Position numbers and translations under genes: made by a program. From an uncultured Eubacteriales bacterium (GTDB lineage Bacteria > Bacillota > Clostridia > Peptostreptococcales > Anaerovoracaceae), in assembly GCA_902763505.1 (NCBI GenBank), contig CACWSO010000001.1, positions 145,390-209,389 on the forward strand: a DNA stretch of 64,000 nt. Reading direction: 5' to 3'. Below the pieces are notes generated by a model, which was not told the origin of the DNA, made no database searches, and was given only the letters and a program-made list of their open reading frames with translations. Shown piece after piece: positions 53,140 through 62,255 of this stretch. Numbering within the stretch: the first letter of the stretch is position 1; every line of letters begins with the position of its first letter.

Positions 53140-53427
53140 TTATTCCTTTCCTTTGTCTTTCGCAATCTCCATAAGAAGTCCCATCTTGGACATCACATGA
53201 TCATATGCCCCTTTCCCGTGAGGGACCATACAGCCGCTGCAGTCCTTGATGCCGTTATCTGTATAAGTAAAATTACCGCCGCATTCCTTTCCTAACGCAT
53301 ACAGCGGACAGTAACAGAAGAGACAGTTAAATGACTCTTCGTCTGATACTTTATGGCACGGGAAGAATTCGCACTCTCTGTGCGAAAAGAACTTATAGTT
53401 TTCTTTATTGTTCTGATTCTGGTCCAT
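53140..53427 (-). CDS. Cysteine-rich small domain protein
   Basis: A 95-residue protein with ten Cys: HRECEFFPCHKV, NCLFCYCPLYALGKECGG and IKDCSGCMVPH. The pattern matches the cysteine-rich small domain family often near cobalamin or metal genes, probably a zinc or Fe-S binding module. ATG 53427 is inside the end of the DUF975 gene, so it is translated by overlap. The open frame upstream of this Met is an out-of-frame reading of the neighbour's Glu/Lys tail. Confidence 0.82.
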   Translation of the reverse strand: MDQNQNNKENYKFFSHRECEFFPCHKVSDEESFNCLFCYCPLYALGKECGGNFTYTDNGIKDCSGCMVPHGKGAYDHVMSKMGLLMEIAKDKGKE

Positions 53428-54400
53428 CTTCTTTCGTCTCCTGTTCTGTCTCCTGCTTTTCTTCCTGCGCTTCCTTCTCTTCGACTTTCTGTTCCACCTT
53501 ATCCTGCTCTGCCGATTCTTTTTCTTCCGCTTCTTTCGCAATGATTTCTTCATACTGCTGCTGCGCCTCTTCTGCAGTAACAGGAACAGGCATGGTTTCC
53601 TTAATGAGATGTCCCGAGAGAATCTCATAGAACCCCGCAAATGTGGAATACATATATGCGACAACGGGCGCCATGAACAGTCCTCCGATGATGGAGAACA
53701 GAGCAATGACAAATGAGTTGTTTGTTATGATTCCGCCGATGGACTCTACAATACCGGACGGAATTGCCGAGAGAATCATCCAGCCGATAAACGAGAGTGA
53801 TAAGAGGAAAAACTTAGCCTTATTCCCTTTCATCATGGCTTTTGATTCATTCATACATTGTCTGATGCCTTTATCCGGATCATCTGCCAGAATGAAGAAG
53901 GCCTGGCTGTAACGGATGGATGCAATGATTCCCGGAATGATGAACAGCAGTGTCCACAGGAAAATGAACAGTTCCATGAACAGGAACAGTCCCAACGCTT
54001 TGCCGAATTTCTCAAATCCCAGGAACATATCCGCCACCTGCACATCGTGCTTTCTGAAGGTAGCCAGGAAGAACAGACTGATTCCTAAGGTCATCGGACC
54101 TGCAACCAAAAGCAGATAAATCTGACTGAGCGCGCTGATCTGCGGCATATTGTTGTAGAAATCAACATACATACCGGCATCCATACCGTAAGTATACCCA
54201 TTGCTTGTCATCATGCTGCCGACATTCAGCCCGAAGAGCGCATCAAATACCGCCATCGGGAGCTGAAGGACAAGAATAAAGACGCAAACAGCCGTGATTG
54301 CAAGTTTCCACTTGCCTGCAAGTGCGTTTCTGCCCAGTGTTCTCAAGGTTTTGCAAGGTTCTGCAATGATTATGTTCTGTTCAACCAAAATATCCTGCAT
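53405..54400 (-). CDS. DUF975 family membrane protein with acidic tail
   Basis: A 331-residue protein with about six membrane helices (e.g. WKLAITAVCVFILVLQLPMA; ALGLFLFMELFIFLWTLLFI) and the family motif SYRYSQAFFILADDPD-like IRYSQAFFILADDP. The last 50 residues are almost only Glu, Lys and Gln, an unordered cytoplasmic tail. Role unknown. ATG 54400 has AAAGGAG 8 bases before it; the longer open frame has no site. Confidence 0.82.
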   Translation of the reverse strand: MQDILVEQNIIIAEPCKTLRTLGRNALAGKWKLAITAVCVFILVLQLPMAVFDALFGLNVGSMMTSNGYTYGMDAGMYVDFYNNMPQISALSQIYLLLVAGPMTLGISLFFLATFRKHDVQVADMFLGFEKFGKALGLFLFMELFIFLWTLLFIIPGIIASIRYSQAFFILADDPDKGIRQCMNESKAMMKGNKAKFFLLSLSFIGWMILSAIPSGIVESIGGIITNNSFVIALFSIIGGLFMAPVVAYMYSTFAGFYEILSGHLIKETMPVPVTAEEAQQQYEEIIAKEAEEKESAEQDKVEQKVEEKEAQEEKQETEQETKEDGPESEQ

Positions 54401-54512
54401 ATAATATACTCCTTTAATACTCCTTTTATTGTCTCTACTGATACCTTGATATGTTATCACAAATCAAAACCATGTTCAAACAGTAATACATCATATTATT
54501 CTTAGATATTTT

Positions 54513-54548
54513 TAATAAAAAAGAGCGAAGGATGACTCCTTCGCTCTT
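54513..54548 (-). terminator. Intrinsic terminator after abfH
   Basis: On the - strand AAGAGCGAAGGA (54537-54548) pairs with TCCTTCGCTCTT (54521-54532), followed by TTTTTTATT. Confidence 0.88.
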
Positions 54549-54574
54549 ATGTGATGATTTTATTATGTTTGTTT

Positions 54575-55699
54575 TTAGTAGAGGTTCTGGAAGATCTCAG
54601 CGATTTCTTCTTCAGAAAGTTCTACATAGTTGTTGCCGAGCAGTCTCTGCTGGTTGTCGATCGTTGACTTAGCAAATGGAGCAACCTGATCCTCAGTCAT
54701 GCCATACTCTCTGAGCGGCTTCTTCTCAAGAATCTTGCCGAGGAATGCATCCAGTTCTTCATAAACGACATCTTCGCTGCATCCGAGAACATCGCAGAAG
54801 ATCTTGTTAGCTTCCTGGATCTTACCAACCGGCTGCTTTCTCATGTACATCTTGAATACTTCAGTGAAGCAGATGAAGTTTGCTTCGCCGTGAGGAATGT
54901 GGAATGCGCCGCCGTGTGCATAGGACAGTGCGTGTACTGCTGCGCAGCCTGCATTACCAAATGCGATGCCGGCATAAGTAGCTGCCAGGCAGAAGTCCTT
55001 GAGCAGGTCAGCTCTGTTTTCCTTAGTGTTGCCGCCTCTTTCGACGATCTTCTTGTATCCGCCCATGATCAGTGCGATTGCTTCCTTGGAAAGGATCTCA
55101 GTGAATGGGGATGCCTTTGGTGAAAGGAATGACTCTACTGCGTGGATCAGAGCATCTACAGATGAAGTTGCAAATACTTTGTCAGGCAGACCCTGCAGTG
55201 ATTCCGGAATCAGTACTGCTTCATCTGCGAAAGTGTCAGGTGTAGCAATACCCTTCTTCAGGTTCAGTGATGGAATGGATGCTACCGCAACATTCGTTAC
55301 TTCTGAACCAGTTCCGCAAGTTGTAGGAACCGCGATGAGCTTCTTGATCTTCTTGCAAGGATACTTGTCAGTGTACAGATCAGCAACCTTGTCAGGAATC
55401 TCGCAAGCGAGAACCTTACAGCAGTCTACGATAGTACCGCCGCCGAACGCGATGATTCTGTCATAGTCATACTGATCCATCTCAGCCTTCATGGCGTCCA
55501 TCATCTCATCAGTTGGCTCTCCCATGCCGTACTTTTCCTGGAAAATAACAGGCATATCGATGCCAAGGCCTTCAACATATGGCTTGTACATCCACTCGTT
55601 TGTTACGAGGATATCGCCTTTTCCGAGTTTGAACTCATCGTTAAAGTCTTTGAAAGTATCAAAATAGTGAATTGTAGGGACTAATTTTAAAGCCTGCAT
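54575..55699 (-). CDS. abfH: 4-hydroxybutyrate dehydrogenase
   Basis: A 374-residue iron-type alcohol dehydrogenase. AFGGGTIVDCCKVL binds NAD, PTTCGTGSEVTNVAVA is the signature and the metal ligands lie around SSVDALIHAVESFL and ALSYAHGGAFHIPHGEAN. The position behind abfT and the sequence character support reduction of succinate semialdehyde to 4-hydroxybutyrate with NADH. Last gene of the abf group, closed by a strong terminator. Confidence 0.9.
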   Translation of the reverse strand: MQALKLVPTIHYFDTFKDFNDEFKLGKGDILVTNEWMYKPYVEGLGIDMPVIFQEKYGMGEPTDEMMDAMKAEMDQYDYDRIIAFGGGTIVDCCKVLACEIPDKVADLYTDKYPCKKIKKLIAVPTTCGTGSEVTNVAVASIPSLNLKKGIATPDTFADEAVLIPESLQGLPDKVFATSSVDALIHAVESFLSPKASPFTEILSKEAIALIMGGYKKIVERGGNTKENRADLLKDFCLAATYAGIAFGNAGCAAVHALSYAHGGAFHIPHGEANFICFTEVFKMYMRKQPVGKIQEANKIFCDVLGCSEDVVYEELDAFLGKILEKKPLREYGMTEDQVAPFAKSTIDNQQRLLGNNYVELSEEEIAEIFQNLY

Positions 55700-55754
55700 A
55701 ATGCATAACCTCCTTGAAATTGGTTTACCGTAATATAGTTATTTAATCATCTGA

Positions 55755-57083
55755 TTATTCGTCATAGCTGTGGTGGAAGATTTCTTTCATTGCTTCCTTG
55801 AGCTCCGGTCTGAAGTCAGGATGAGCGATATCGATCAGAGCCTTTGCTCTTTCCTTGTTGCTCTTGCCCCACAGATCTGCGATACCGTACTCGGTTACTA
55901 CGAATTCCGTATCGTTTCTGGAATCTGTTACGACCTGCTTGTCAGCCAGATGCGGTGTAATCTTGGAAATCTTCGTTCCATCCTTCTTAACAGCCATGGA
56001 TGGCATTGCGATGATGCCCTTGCCCATTCCATCTCTTGCCATTGCAGCGCCGCGGATGAAGTCGACCTGTCCGCCTACTCCGGAGAACTGTACGTCGCCG
56101 CCCAGCGTATCGGAAGCTACCTGTCCATAGAGGTCGCAGCCGAGTGCACCATTGATGGCGATCATCTTGGAGCAGTTCATGATGATGGTCGGGTCGTTTA
56201 CATAGTCAACCGGCATGATCTTAACTGCATGGTTGTGATCGCAGAACTCGTAGAGTTCCTGTGTACCCATGACAAAGTTCGCAACCATGACATCCTTATC
56301 GAAGGATTTCATCGTATTGTCGATGACGCCTTCATAATAGAGCTGCATCGCTCCGTCACCCAGCATCTCAGAGTGAAGTCCCAGGTGCTTTTTGTTCTTC
56401 AGCTGTGCGCATACAGCATCAGGAATGGATCCGATACCCAGCTGCAGTGTGGCGCCGTCTTCGATGAGACTTGCGCAGTACTTACCGATTTCCTCTTCAA
56501 CCGGACCGATCTTGGAAGCAGGAATTGTCGGGAGATATTCATCATATTCAACAATAGCGTCTGCATACTCCATCAGCGGGAATACAACATCGCCATAGGA
56601 GAACGGAACATGTTCGTTAACCTGTGCGATAACAGTCTTCGCTGATCTGATTGCCTGTACCGTGTAGTCACCGGATACGCCTGTGGAGACATAGCCGAGT
56701 TTATCCGGCTTAGAAACCTGAATCAGGACAACGTCAACCTGTACTCTTCCCTGTCTCATCAGTTCCGGCAGTTCATGGAAGAAGAATGTCGTGTAATCGC
56801 CCCAATCATTGCAGGCTTTCCTTGTCTGTCCGGAAATGAACCACATGTTTGGATGGAAGTTTTCTTTGTACTCTTCCTTGCAGTAATCTCCAGGACCGAG
56901 TGAGAACATGTGAGAAATCTCAACGTTCTTGTAGTTTTTCGCATTTCTGACCATGGCTCTAACCAGCTCTGCCGGTTCACCTACGTCATGCTGGAAAACT
57001 ACTTTGTCATTTGACTTGATGAGCTGTACGGCTTCATCGGAAGTCATTTTCTTTGCATCATAAAGTTCTTTCCAGTTTTTCAT
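55755..57083 (-). CDS. abfT: 4-hydroxybutyrate CoA-transferase
   Basis: A 442-residue class I CoA-transferase of the acetyl-CoA hydrolase/4HB group. The catalytic Glu lies in GLHSEMLGDGAMQLYYEG and the substrate segment is QLGIGSIPDAVCAQL. It moves CoA from acetyl-CoA to 4-hydroxybutyrate. It overlaps the 95-residue gene by 26 bases and has GGAGGAAAA before its ATG. Confidence 0.92.
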   Translation of the reverse strand: MKNWKELYDAKKMTSDEAVQLIKSNDKVVFQHDVGEPAELVRAMVRNAKNYKNVEISHMFSLGPGDYCKEEYKENFHPNMWFISGQTRKACNDWGDYTTFFFHELPELMRQGRVQVDVVLIQVSKPDKLGYVSTGVSGDYTVQAIRSAKTVIAQVNEHVPFSYGDVVFPLMEYADAIVEYDEYLPTIPASKIGPVEEEIGKYCASLIEDGATLQLGIGSIPDAVCAQLKNKKHLGLHSEMLGDGAMQLYYEGVIDNTMKSFDKDVMVANFVMGTQELYEFCDHNHAVKIMPVDYVNDPTIIMNCSKMIAINGALGCDLYGQVASDTLGGDVQFSGVGGQVDFIRGAAMARDGMGKGIIAMPSMAVKKDGTKISKITPHLADKQVVTDSRNDTEFVVTEYGIADLWGKSNKERAKALIDIAHPDFRPELKEAMKEIFHHSYDE

Positions 57084-57345
57084 TAACTTTTTCCTCCAGT
57101 AATTGTTCTATTTTGGATATGTGATCCTCTGACCACATTTTGATAACATCGCCATTGACAGTGTATTGATCAATAATAGGACAGCAGGCTGTACAGCCAC
57201 CTATGACAAGAAGATGATCATAGGCAGGCCCTTCTTCGGCATGCTCAAACTCAATTTCCGGTAGATCCGATTGTATTTTTCTGAACGCATCCCCTCTCTG
57301 ATAATGAGGATTGCAGCCGCCGCAGAACTTGACCCCGCACTTCAT
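57058..57345 (-). CDS. Small CGGCNP-type Cys protein between abfD and abfT
   Basis: A 95-residue protein with CGVKFCGGCNPHYQRG at the start and GGCTACCPIIDQ in the middle; six Cys in all. CGGCNP proteins of this size appear beside CoA-dependent fermentation genes, with a thioredoxin-like fold possible, but no activity is established. Its overlap with abfT suggests a fixed role with the transferase or in cluster supply to AbfD. Confidence 0.75.
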   Translation of the reverse strand: MKCGVKFCGGCNPHYQRGDAFRKIQSDLPEIEFEHAEEGPAYDHLLVIGGCTACCPIIDQYTVNGDVIKMWSEDHISKIEQLLEEKVNEKLERTL

Positions 57346-57376
57346 GTTAAATTCTTAACTTTCCTTCTTAATAATT

Positions 57377-57405
57377 GAGGCCGCCCGGGACTGCCAAGCG
57401 GCCTC
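57377..57405 (-). terminator. Hairpin between abfD and the small CGGCNP gene
   Basis: GAGGCCGC (57398-57405 on the - strand) pairs with GCGGCCTC (57377-57384). The following AATTATTAAG is a poor T-tract, so it may be a leaky terminator or an RNA-end stabiliser that raises abfD over downstream genes. Confidence 0.6.
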
Positions 57406-57444
57406 TTCACTAACACTGTCTATTTAGTTATCTCAGGTAATGCA

Positions 57445-58920
57445 TTATTCCTTGATACCTGCGATAGCCTTTGCAAGAGCCTTCTTGCCTTCGATGTTGC
57501 CCTGTCTCTGGATCATGATTCTCTGAGCCTGAGGTGAACCAGCACCATGCATTGACTCTGTTCTGTATCCTACTGCTGCAGCGCCGAGGCACAGGTTCTC
57601 GATCAGTCTGAGAACTCTCATACGCTGTTCAGTTGTGCATGATGGTGCAGCTGCGTAGAACTTGTTGCAGATTTCGCCGATTGTCTCGCCGTTTCTGCCT
57701 ACTGGCAGATCTGAATCGAAGTCTTTCTGAGCCGGCATAGTTACCATCAGTCCGCCTGCGATATCTTCAGCCAGTCTTACGATCTCGTAAGGGAATCTTG
57801 TGATGTTCTGCTTACATACGTTGGCCAGCAGCAGATCGATCTGATAGTTTCCTGCTTCTGTAGGATATCCTTCTGTTGAGCAAGCGATACCGCAGCAGTA
57901 CAGAGTTTCGTTCAGGTGAGTCATTTCAATGAGCTTGTCCTTAATGTGTGAAGCCTTCTGAGCGCCATTGTATTCAGCAGCCAGAGCAGCAGCACCGATC
58001 AGAACGTCACCAACGCCAACCTTGCAGCCGCCGTATGACTGTCTGTGATATCCAGCAAATCTTTCTACAACCATGCCTGCGAATTCATATTCGCCAGCGA
58101 GGAATACATATTCGTTAGGAATAAATACATCGTCGAATACTACGAGAGCTTCCTGTCCGCCGAACTGAGCGTTACCGAGGTCGATGTCAGCGCCTTCTTC
58201 CAGCTTTCTTGTGTCGCAGGACTGTCTTCCGTAGATCATATACATACCGTCAGCATCTGATGGGCAAGCGAATGCTACAGCGTAGTCAGCATCCTCTTCT
58301 CTCATAGCCTGTGTAGGCATTACGATGTGCCAGTGTGAGTTGATGGAACCAGTCTGGTGGCACTTAGCACCGCATACTACGATTCCGTCTTCTCTTCTCT
58401 CTTTGATTCTTACGAACAGATCCTTATCTCTCTGAGCGTGTGGAGCAAGTCCTCTGTCGCCCTTAGGGTCTGTCATAGCACCGTCAACTACCAGGTCTTT
58501 TTCCTGTACCATCTTCAGGAAGTTTGTGAAGTTTTCATGATAGTGAGTGCCATACTTTTTATCAATTTCATAAGTGGATGAGAACATTGCGTTGAATGCG
58601 TCCATACCTACACATCTCTGGAAGCATGAACCAGTCTTCTGTCCGCACAGTCTCTGCATCTTAACTTTGTTCTTCAGGTCTTCAGTGCTCTGGTGAAGAT
58701 GCGCAAATCTGTTTACTGTCTCACCTGTCAGATTTGACTTAGCAGTCATCAGGTCTCTGTATTCAGGGTCCTGAGCCAGGTCATAAGTAACCTTTACGCA
58801 GTTGATGGAAGGTCTGATGATTGGATGATCTACCCAGTTTTCAACCTTTTCACCGAACATGTAAACTCTAGTGTTCAGTTTTCTTAAGCTTTCAATGTAC
58901 TGTTCGCCTGTCATTAACAT
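57445..58920 (-). CDS. abfD: 4-hydroxybutyryl-CoA dehydratase / vinylacetyl-CoA isomerase
   Basis: A 491-residue FAD and [4Fe-4S] enzyme. All four cluster ligands are present at the positions numbered in Clostridium aminobutyricum AbfD: C99 and C103 (SCFQRC), H292 and C299 (YHRQSYGGC). It dehydrates 4-hydroxybutyryl-CoA to crotonyl-CoA by a ketyl radical mechanism and is oxygen sensitive. The ATG at 58920 keeps this numbering. It is followed by a hairpin and the CGGCNP-abfT-abfH genes. Confidence 0.97.
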   Translation of the reverse strand: MLMTGEQYIESLRKLNTRVYMFGEKVENWVDHPIIRPSINCVKVTYDLAQDPEYRDLMTAKSNLTGETVNRFAHLHQSTEDLKNKVKMQRLCGQKTGSCFQRCVGMDAFNAMFSSTYEIDKKYGTHYHENFTNFLKMVQEKDLVVDGAMTDPKGDRGLAPHAQRDKDLFVRIKERREDGIVVCGAKCHQTGSINSHWHIVMPTQAMREEDADYAVAFACPSDADGMYMIYGRQSCDTRKLEEGADIDLGNAQFGGQEALVVFDDVFIPNEYVFLAGEYEFAGMVVERFAGYHRQSYGGCKVGVGDVLIGAAALAAEYNGAQKASHIKDKLIEMTHLNETLYCCGIACSTEGYPTEAGNYQIDLLLANVCKQNITRFPYEIVRLAEDIAGGLMVTMPAQKDFDSDLPVGRNGETIGEICNKFYAAAPSCTTEQRMRVLRLIENLCLGAAAVGYRTESMHGAGSPQAQRIMIQRQGNIEGKKALAKAIAGIKE

Positions 58921-59002
58921 AATAAAATCACTCCTTCTTATTGCTTTACTTCTGGCGGCAGAATTGCCGGCAGATTATTGTGAACTAAATGATAGCTGAT
59001 AT

Positions 59003-59031
59003 TATTAAAAGGCAGTACAAAAAGGCTGCCT
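59003..59031 (-). terminator. Terminator after the NifU-domain gene
   Basis: On the - strand AGGCAG (59026-59031) pairs with CTGCCT (59010-59015), followed by TTTAATAAT. Short stem. Confidence 0.55.
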
Positions 59032-59033
59032 GT

Positions 59034-59321
59034 TTAATCGTCTTTCATTTCTCCCCTCAGGATTTTTCTGGCCATGTCAAGAAGATCCTCACTTACAGAA
59101 GTATCAAGCACAACGTCCTTCACTTCTGGACATCCTCCCATTACAAAATCCTTTACAACGCTCTCAAGAGTTTCCTGGGCAGACGGACACTGGGCACATG
59201 CACCTGTAAGTCTGACATATGCCACTCCATCCTCATACTTCGAAAGGCTTGAACCACCGAAGTGCTCCTGTAATACAGGATCAACTTGTTCTTTTAAAAT
59301 CGCTCTGATTTTTTCTTCCAA
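59034..59321 (-). CDS. NifU C-terminal-domain protein (Nfu type)
   Basis: A 95-residue protein consisting only of the Nfu domain, with the CAQCPSAQETLESVV motif whose CxxC binds an Fe-S cluster between two subunits. Likely a cluster carrier; AbfD and the ferredoxin-type proteins nearby are possible clients. It has its own good promoter. Confidence 0.92.
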   Translation of the reverse strand: MEEKIRAILKEQVDPVLQEHFGGSSLSKYEDGVAYVRLTGACAQCPSAQETLESVVKDFVMGGCPEVKDVVLDTSVSEDLLDMARKILRGEMKDD

Positions 59322-59356
59322 TTTACTCTCCTGAAAACGTGCAGACTTACGATTAT

Positions 59357-59385
59357 ATTATATTGTTTTACCTATGCGTTTTCAA
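59357..59385 (-). promoter_or_regulatory. Sigma-A promoter of the Nfu gene
   Basis: On the - strand TTGAAA (59380-59385), 17 bases, TATAAT (59357-59362), 36 bases before the ATG. Confidence 0.75.
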
Positions 59386-59432
59386 GCAATAAAACACTGT
59401 CGTATGAGATTATAATGCAAAAAAGCAACATA

Positions 59433-59488
59433 ATGCGCAAAACTGATATCTATCATCTATATGCGCAAAACTGATATCTATCATCTAT
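59433..59488. repeat. 28-base exact tandem duplication at the glpK 3' end
   Basis: The unit ATGCGCAAAACTGATATCTA plus eight more bases occurs twice, at 59433-59460 and 59461-59488, with no mismatch. The second copy covers the glpK stop codon (59485-59487). Confidence 0.95.
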
Positions 59489-60978
59489 CCGTTTCGTGTC
59501 AAAGTCCGTTTCACCGCTTCGTGCCACCCTTTCAGCAGTTCTTCTCTCTTCTCCTCTTCCATGCGGGATTTGAAGATTCTGTCAACCTGCCAGTTGTCAT
59601 CGATGTCATCTTCTGAGTTCCAGAATCCTGTTGCAAGGCCGGCAAGATAGGCTGCACCCAGAGATGTTGTTTCAATGCAATCAGGCCTGTAAACATCGCT
59701 GTCCATAATATCCGCCTGGAACTGAAGGAGGAAATCGTTTGCAGCAGCTCCTCCGTCGACCTTGAGTGCCTTGATGCCTTCTCCGAGATTCTCTGCCATC
59801 GCATTCAAAAGATCATAGGTCTGATATGCCATGGATTCCAGAGCAGCCCTAGCGATGTGATTTTTGTTTACACCTCTTGTAAGACCGAAGATCGCTCCCC
59901 TGGCATATGGATCCCAATAAGGTGCCCCAAGACCTGTAAATGCCGGAACAATGTATGCTCCTTCCGTATCATCCACTTTCATGGCCATTTCCTGCGTCTG
60001 CGCAGCGGTTTCAATGATTCCCAGTTCATCTCTGAGCCATTTTATAAGCGCACCGGAGACAAATACTGACCCTTCCAGCGCATAAGTGACTTTGCCGTTG
60101 ATGCCCCATGCGATCGTCGTCAGAAGGCCATTGGTTGACGTGACTGGAGTGTCCCCTGTGTTGACAAGGATGAATCCGCCTGTGCCATATGTGTTCTTTG
60201 CTTCCCCTTTTCCGAAGCATGTCTGTCCGAAGAGTGCTGCCTGCTGATCTCCGGCAGCGCCCCCTATTACAACGCTTTCTCCAAAGATGGATTTTTCTGT
60301 CTCACCGTAAATACAACTGGATGGCATCGGCTGCGGGAGCATGCATTCCGGAATATCCAGACGTTCAAGAATCTCCTTATCCCAGCAAAGTTCGTGAATG
60401 TTGAACATCATTGTTCTGGAAGCATTGGAATAATCCGTTACATGAACACGGCCACCTGTCAGATTCCAAATGAGCCATGTTTCCACCGTTCCAAAGAGCA
60501 GTTCGCCTTTCTCCGCCCTCTCTCTGGTTCCTTCCACATTTTCCAGGATCCATCTGAGTTTCGTGCCGCTGAAATATGGATCGATCAGAAGACCTGTCTT
60601 CGCACGGTACTTTTCCATCAGCCCCTCTGCCTTCAATTCCCCGCAGAAATCAGCCGTTCTTCTGCATTGCCAGACGATTGCGTTGTATACAGGTTCCCCG
60701 GTGTTTTTGTCCCAGACGATGGTCGTTTCCCGCTGGTTGGTAATTCCGATGGAGTCAATATCCGAAGCTGTCAGTCCTGCCTTTGCAAGGGCGTCCCTCG
60801 CGGTTTCGAGCTGGGTGTCCCATATTTCAATCGGATCGTGCTCGACCCATCCTGCCTCTGGAAAATACTGTGTAAACTCCTTTTGTGCCATGCTGATCTG
60901 AGTGCCTTCTTTGTTGTAGATAATACATCTTGAACTCGTCGTGCCCTGATCCAGAGCCATAATATATTTTTCAGTCAT
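59485..60978 (-). CDS. glpK: Glycerol kinase
   Basis: A 497-residue FGGY-family kinase of full length. [14 protein letters not shown] opens it, [13 protein letters not shown] and [13 protein letters not shown] follow, and the C-terminal [16 protein letters not shown] is the second FGGY signature. It phosphorylates glycerol. ATG 60978 has GGAG 7 bases before it; the longer frame does not. No glpF or glpD lies next to it. Confidence 0.95.
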   Translation of the reverse strand: MTEKYIMALDQGTTSSRCIIYNKEGTQISMAQKEFTQYFPEAGWVEHDPIEIWDTQLETARDALAKAGLTASDIDSIGITNQRETTIVWDKNTGEPVYNAIVWQCRRTADFCGELKAEGLMEKYRAKTGLLIDPYFSGTKLRWILENVEGTRERAEKGELLFGTVETWLIWNLTGGRVHVTDYSNASRTMMFNIHELCWDKEILERLDIPECMLPQPMPSSCIYGETEKSIFGESVVIGGAAGDQQAALFGQTCFGKGEAKNTYGTGGFILVNTGDTPVTSTNGLLTTIAWGINGKVTYALEGSVFVSGALIKWLRDELGIIETAAQTQEMAMKVDDTEGAYIVPAFTGLGAPYWDPYARGAIFGLTRGVNKNHIARAALESMAYQTYDLLNAMAENLGEGIKALKVDGGAAANDFLLQFQADIMDSDVYRPDCIETTSLGAAYLAGLATGFWNSEDDIDDNWQVDRIFKSRMEEEKREELLKGWHEAVKRTLTRNG

Positions 60979-61025
60979 CCTGATTCTCCATTTTCTTTCA
61001 TGATTGGATTCCGTCACTATATGAT

Positions 61026-61898
61026 TCAGTCAATTCTGTTCTTTCTGCCGCCTTCCTGGAAAGATTTCAGATTCTCCGCCATGAGATCAATGATCAGTTT
61101 TCTCGTTTCTCGCGGCGTAAAGGCAATATGCGGTGTAATCACGCAATTCTCAAGTCCGAGCAGCGGACAAGATTCGTCTGGGGGCTCTTTCGCGAGAACA
61201 TCCAGTCCCGCAGCAGCGATTTTACCGCTCTTTAGTGCATCTGCCAGCGCCTGTTCTTCTACAAGTGCGCCTCTCGCGGTGTTAATCAGTATCGCACCAT
61301 CTTTCATCCTGCCGATGAATTCACGATTCACCATCCCCTTGTTTTCCTCTGTCAGAGGACAGTTCAGAGAAAGAACATCCGCTTTAACGGCTCTGACAGG
61401 ATCTTTGCTGTACGGAATGACTTCCATGCCCAGCGCCTCAGCGATCTCACCGATTCTTCTGCCGATATTCCCATATCCAACGATGCCGATGGTCTTTCCG
61501 GTCAGTAGAGTCAGCGGCGTCGTATCCACATCATCATAAGCCCCCGGATGATTGGTTAGCTGCAAAAGCAGCGCAATAGCGTGCTGTGCAACGGCATCGG
61601 TCGAATAGGCCGGAATATTCGTGACAGCCACACCAAAATCAGCGGCTGCCTCAAGGTCAATGTGGTTGAACCCTGTTGCTGCGATTCCAATGTATTTCAG
61701 CTGTGGATGATTCTCCATGATCCTTCGATCGATTGGAAAAGAATCGATAAACACAGCATCCACACCATGCAGCCGTTCCTCCGCCTCTTCCTCTGTAGAC
61801 GTCAGAAACCATTTGAATTCACACAGGTTTTCCACCGGTTCCCACGACAGATTTCCGCGGTTGATATCGATACAGTCGAGAAAAACTGCTTTCATCAT
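61026..61898 (-). CDS. D-2-hydroxyacid dehydrogenase family protein
   Basis: A 290-residue NAD-dependent dehydrogenase. [20 protein letters not shown] is the nucleotide motif; the catalytic Arg is near [15 protein letters not shown] and [10 protein letters not shown], the Glu at [12 protein letters not shown] and the His in [14 protein letters not shown]. Substrate could be hydroxypyruvate, glyoxylate or a branched keto acid. At 290 residues it is shorter than PGDH. It precedes glpK on the same strand but with about 47 bases between. Confidence 0.9.
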   Translation of the reverse strand: MMKAVFLDCIDINRGNLSWEPVENLCEFKWFLTSTEEEAEERLHGVDAVFIDSFPIDRRIMENHPQLKYIGIAATGFNHIDLEAAADFGVAVTNIPAYSTDAVAQHAIALLLQLTNHPGAYDDVDTTPLTLLTGKTIGIVGYGNIGRRIGEIAEALGMEVIPYSKDPVRAVKADVLSLNCPLTEENKGMVNREFIGRMKDGAILINTARGALVEEQALADALKSGKIAAAGLDVLAKEPPDESCPLLGLENCVITPHIAFTPRETRKLIIDLMAENLKSFQEGGRKNRID

Positions 61899-61941
61899 TG
61901 ATCACATCCTCCTGTTACTCCAAGTTTACCATATGTTCTGA

Positions 61942-61970
61942 TAGAATTCACAGATTTCTTATGCTATACT
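61942..61970 (+). promoter_or_regulatory. Promoter of the 33-residue membrane peptide gene
   Basis: TAGAAT (61942-61947), 17 bases, TATACT (61965-61970) with an extended TG before it (TGCTATACT). Confidence 0.55.
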
Positions 61971-62022
61971 TTATGCAATCAGTCAGACTATGACGAATCC
62001 CGTTCTGAAAGGATATATTGCA

Positions 62023-62124
62023 ATGAAAAAATCAACGAAAATCATCATACTGGTCGTGCTGATCCTGATGTGTATTCTGATGGCAATCGGCGGAATCTCC
62101 ATGGGAATCGCTATGGCAGGCTGA
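62023..62124 (+). CDS. 33-residue single-pass membrane peptide
   Basis: A short frame coding for a basic MKKSTK start, a hydrophobic stretch of about 17 residues (IIILVVLILMCILMAIGG) and a Gly/Met-rich end GGISMGIAMAG. AAAGGA lies 9 bases before the ATG, a promoter lies about 50 bases upstream and a bidirectional terminator about 70 bases after the stop. It is the only + strand gene in this part. Function is unknown; small peptides of this kind often bind a membrane protein, and a toxin of type I systems is an alternative, though no antisense RNA was recognised. Confidence 0.55.
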   Translation: MKKSTKIIILVVLILMCILMAIGGISMGIAMAG

Positions 62125-62192
62125 TTCTAATCTGCGGATTCCGTGCTTGGGCACATTTCACGGACACATCTCATATGATTGAAAACACAAGA

Positions 62193-62223
62193 AAAGAGAC
62201 ACCGCTTTACGCGATGTCTCTTT
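62193..62223. terminator. Bidirectional terminator between the small peptide and the APC permease
   Basis: AAAGAGACA (62193-62201) pairs with TGTCTCTTT (62215-62223), with A's before and T's after. Confidence 0.8.
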
Positions 62224-62255
62224 ATTGTTAATTGACTGATTATCTCAGACTGTCT

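Noticed and set aside
53428-53712. N-terminal Arg/Lys/Ser-rich extension of the Cys-rich small protein
   Set aside because: It is an out-of-frame reading of the Glu-rich tail of the DUF975 gene; low complexity arises from that codon pattern.
58921-59002. Sigma-54 promoter before abfD
   Set aside because: TGGCGGCAGAATTGCC does not keep the GG-N10-GC spacing of -24/-12 elements in the right direction.
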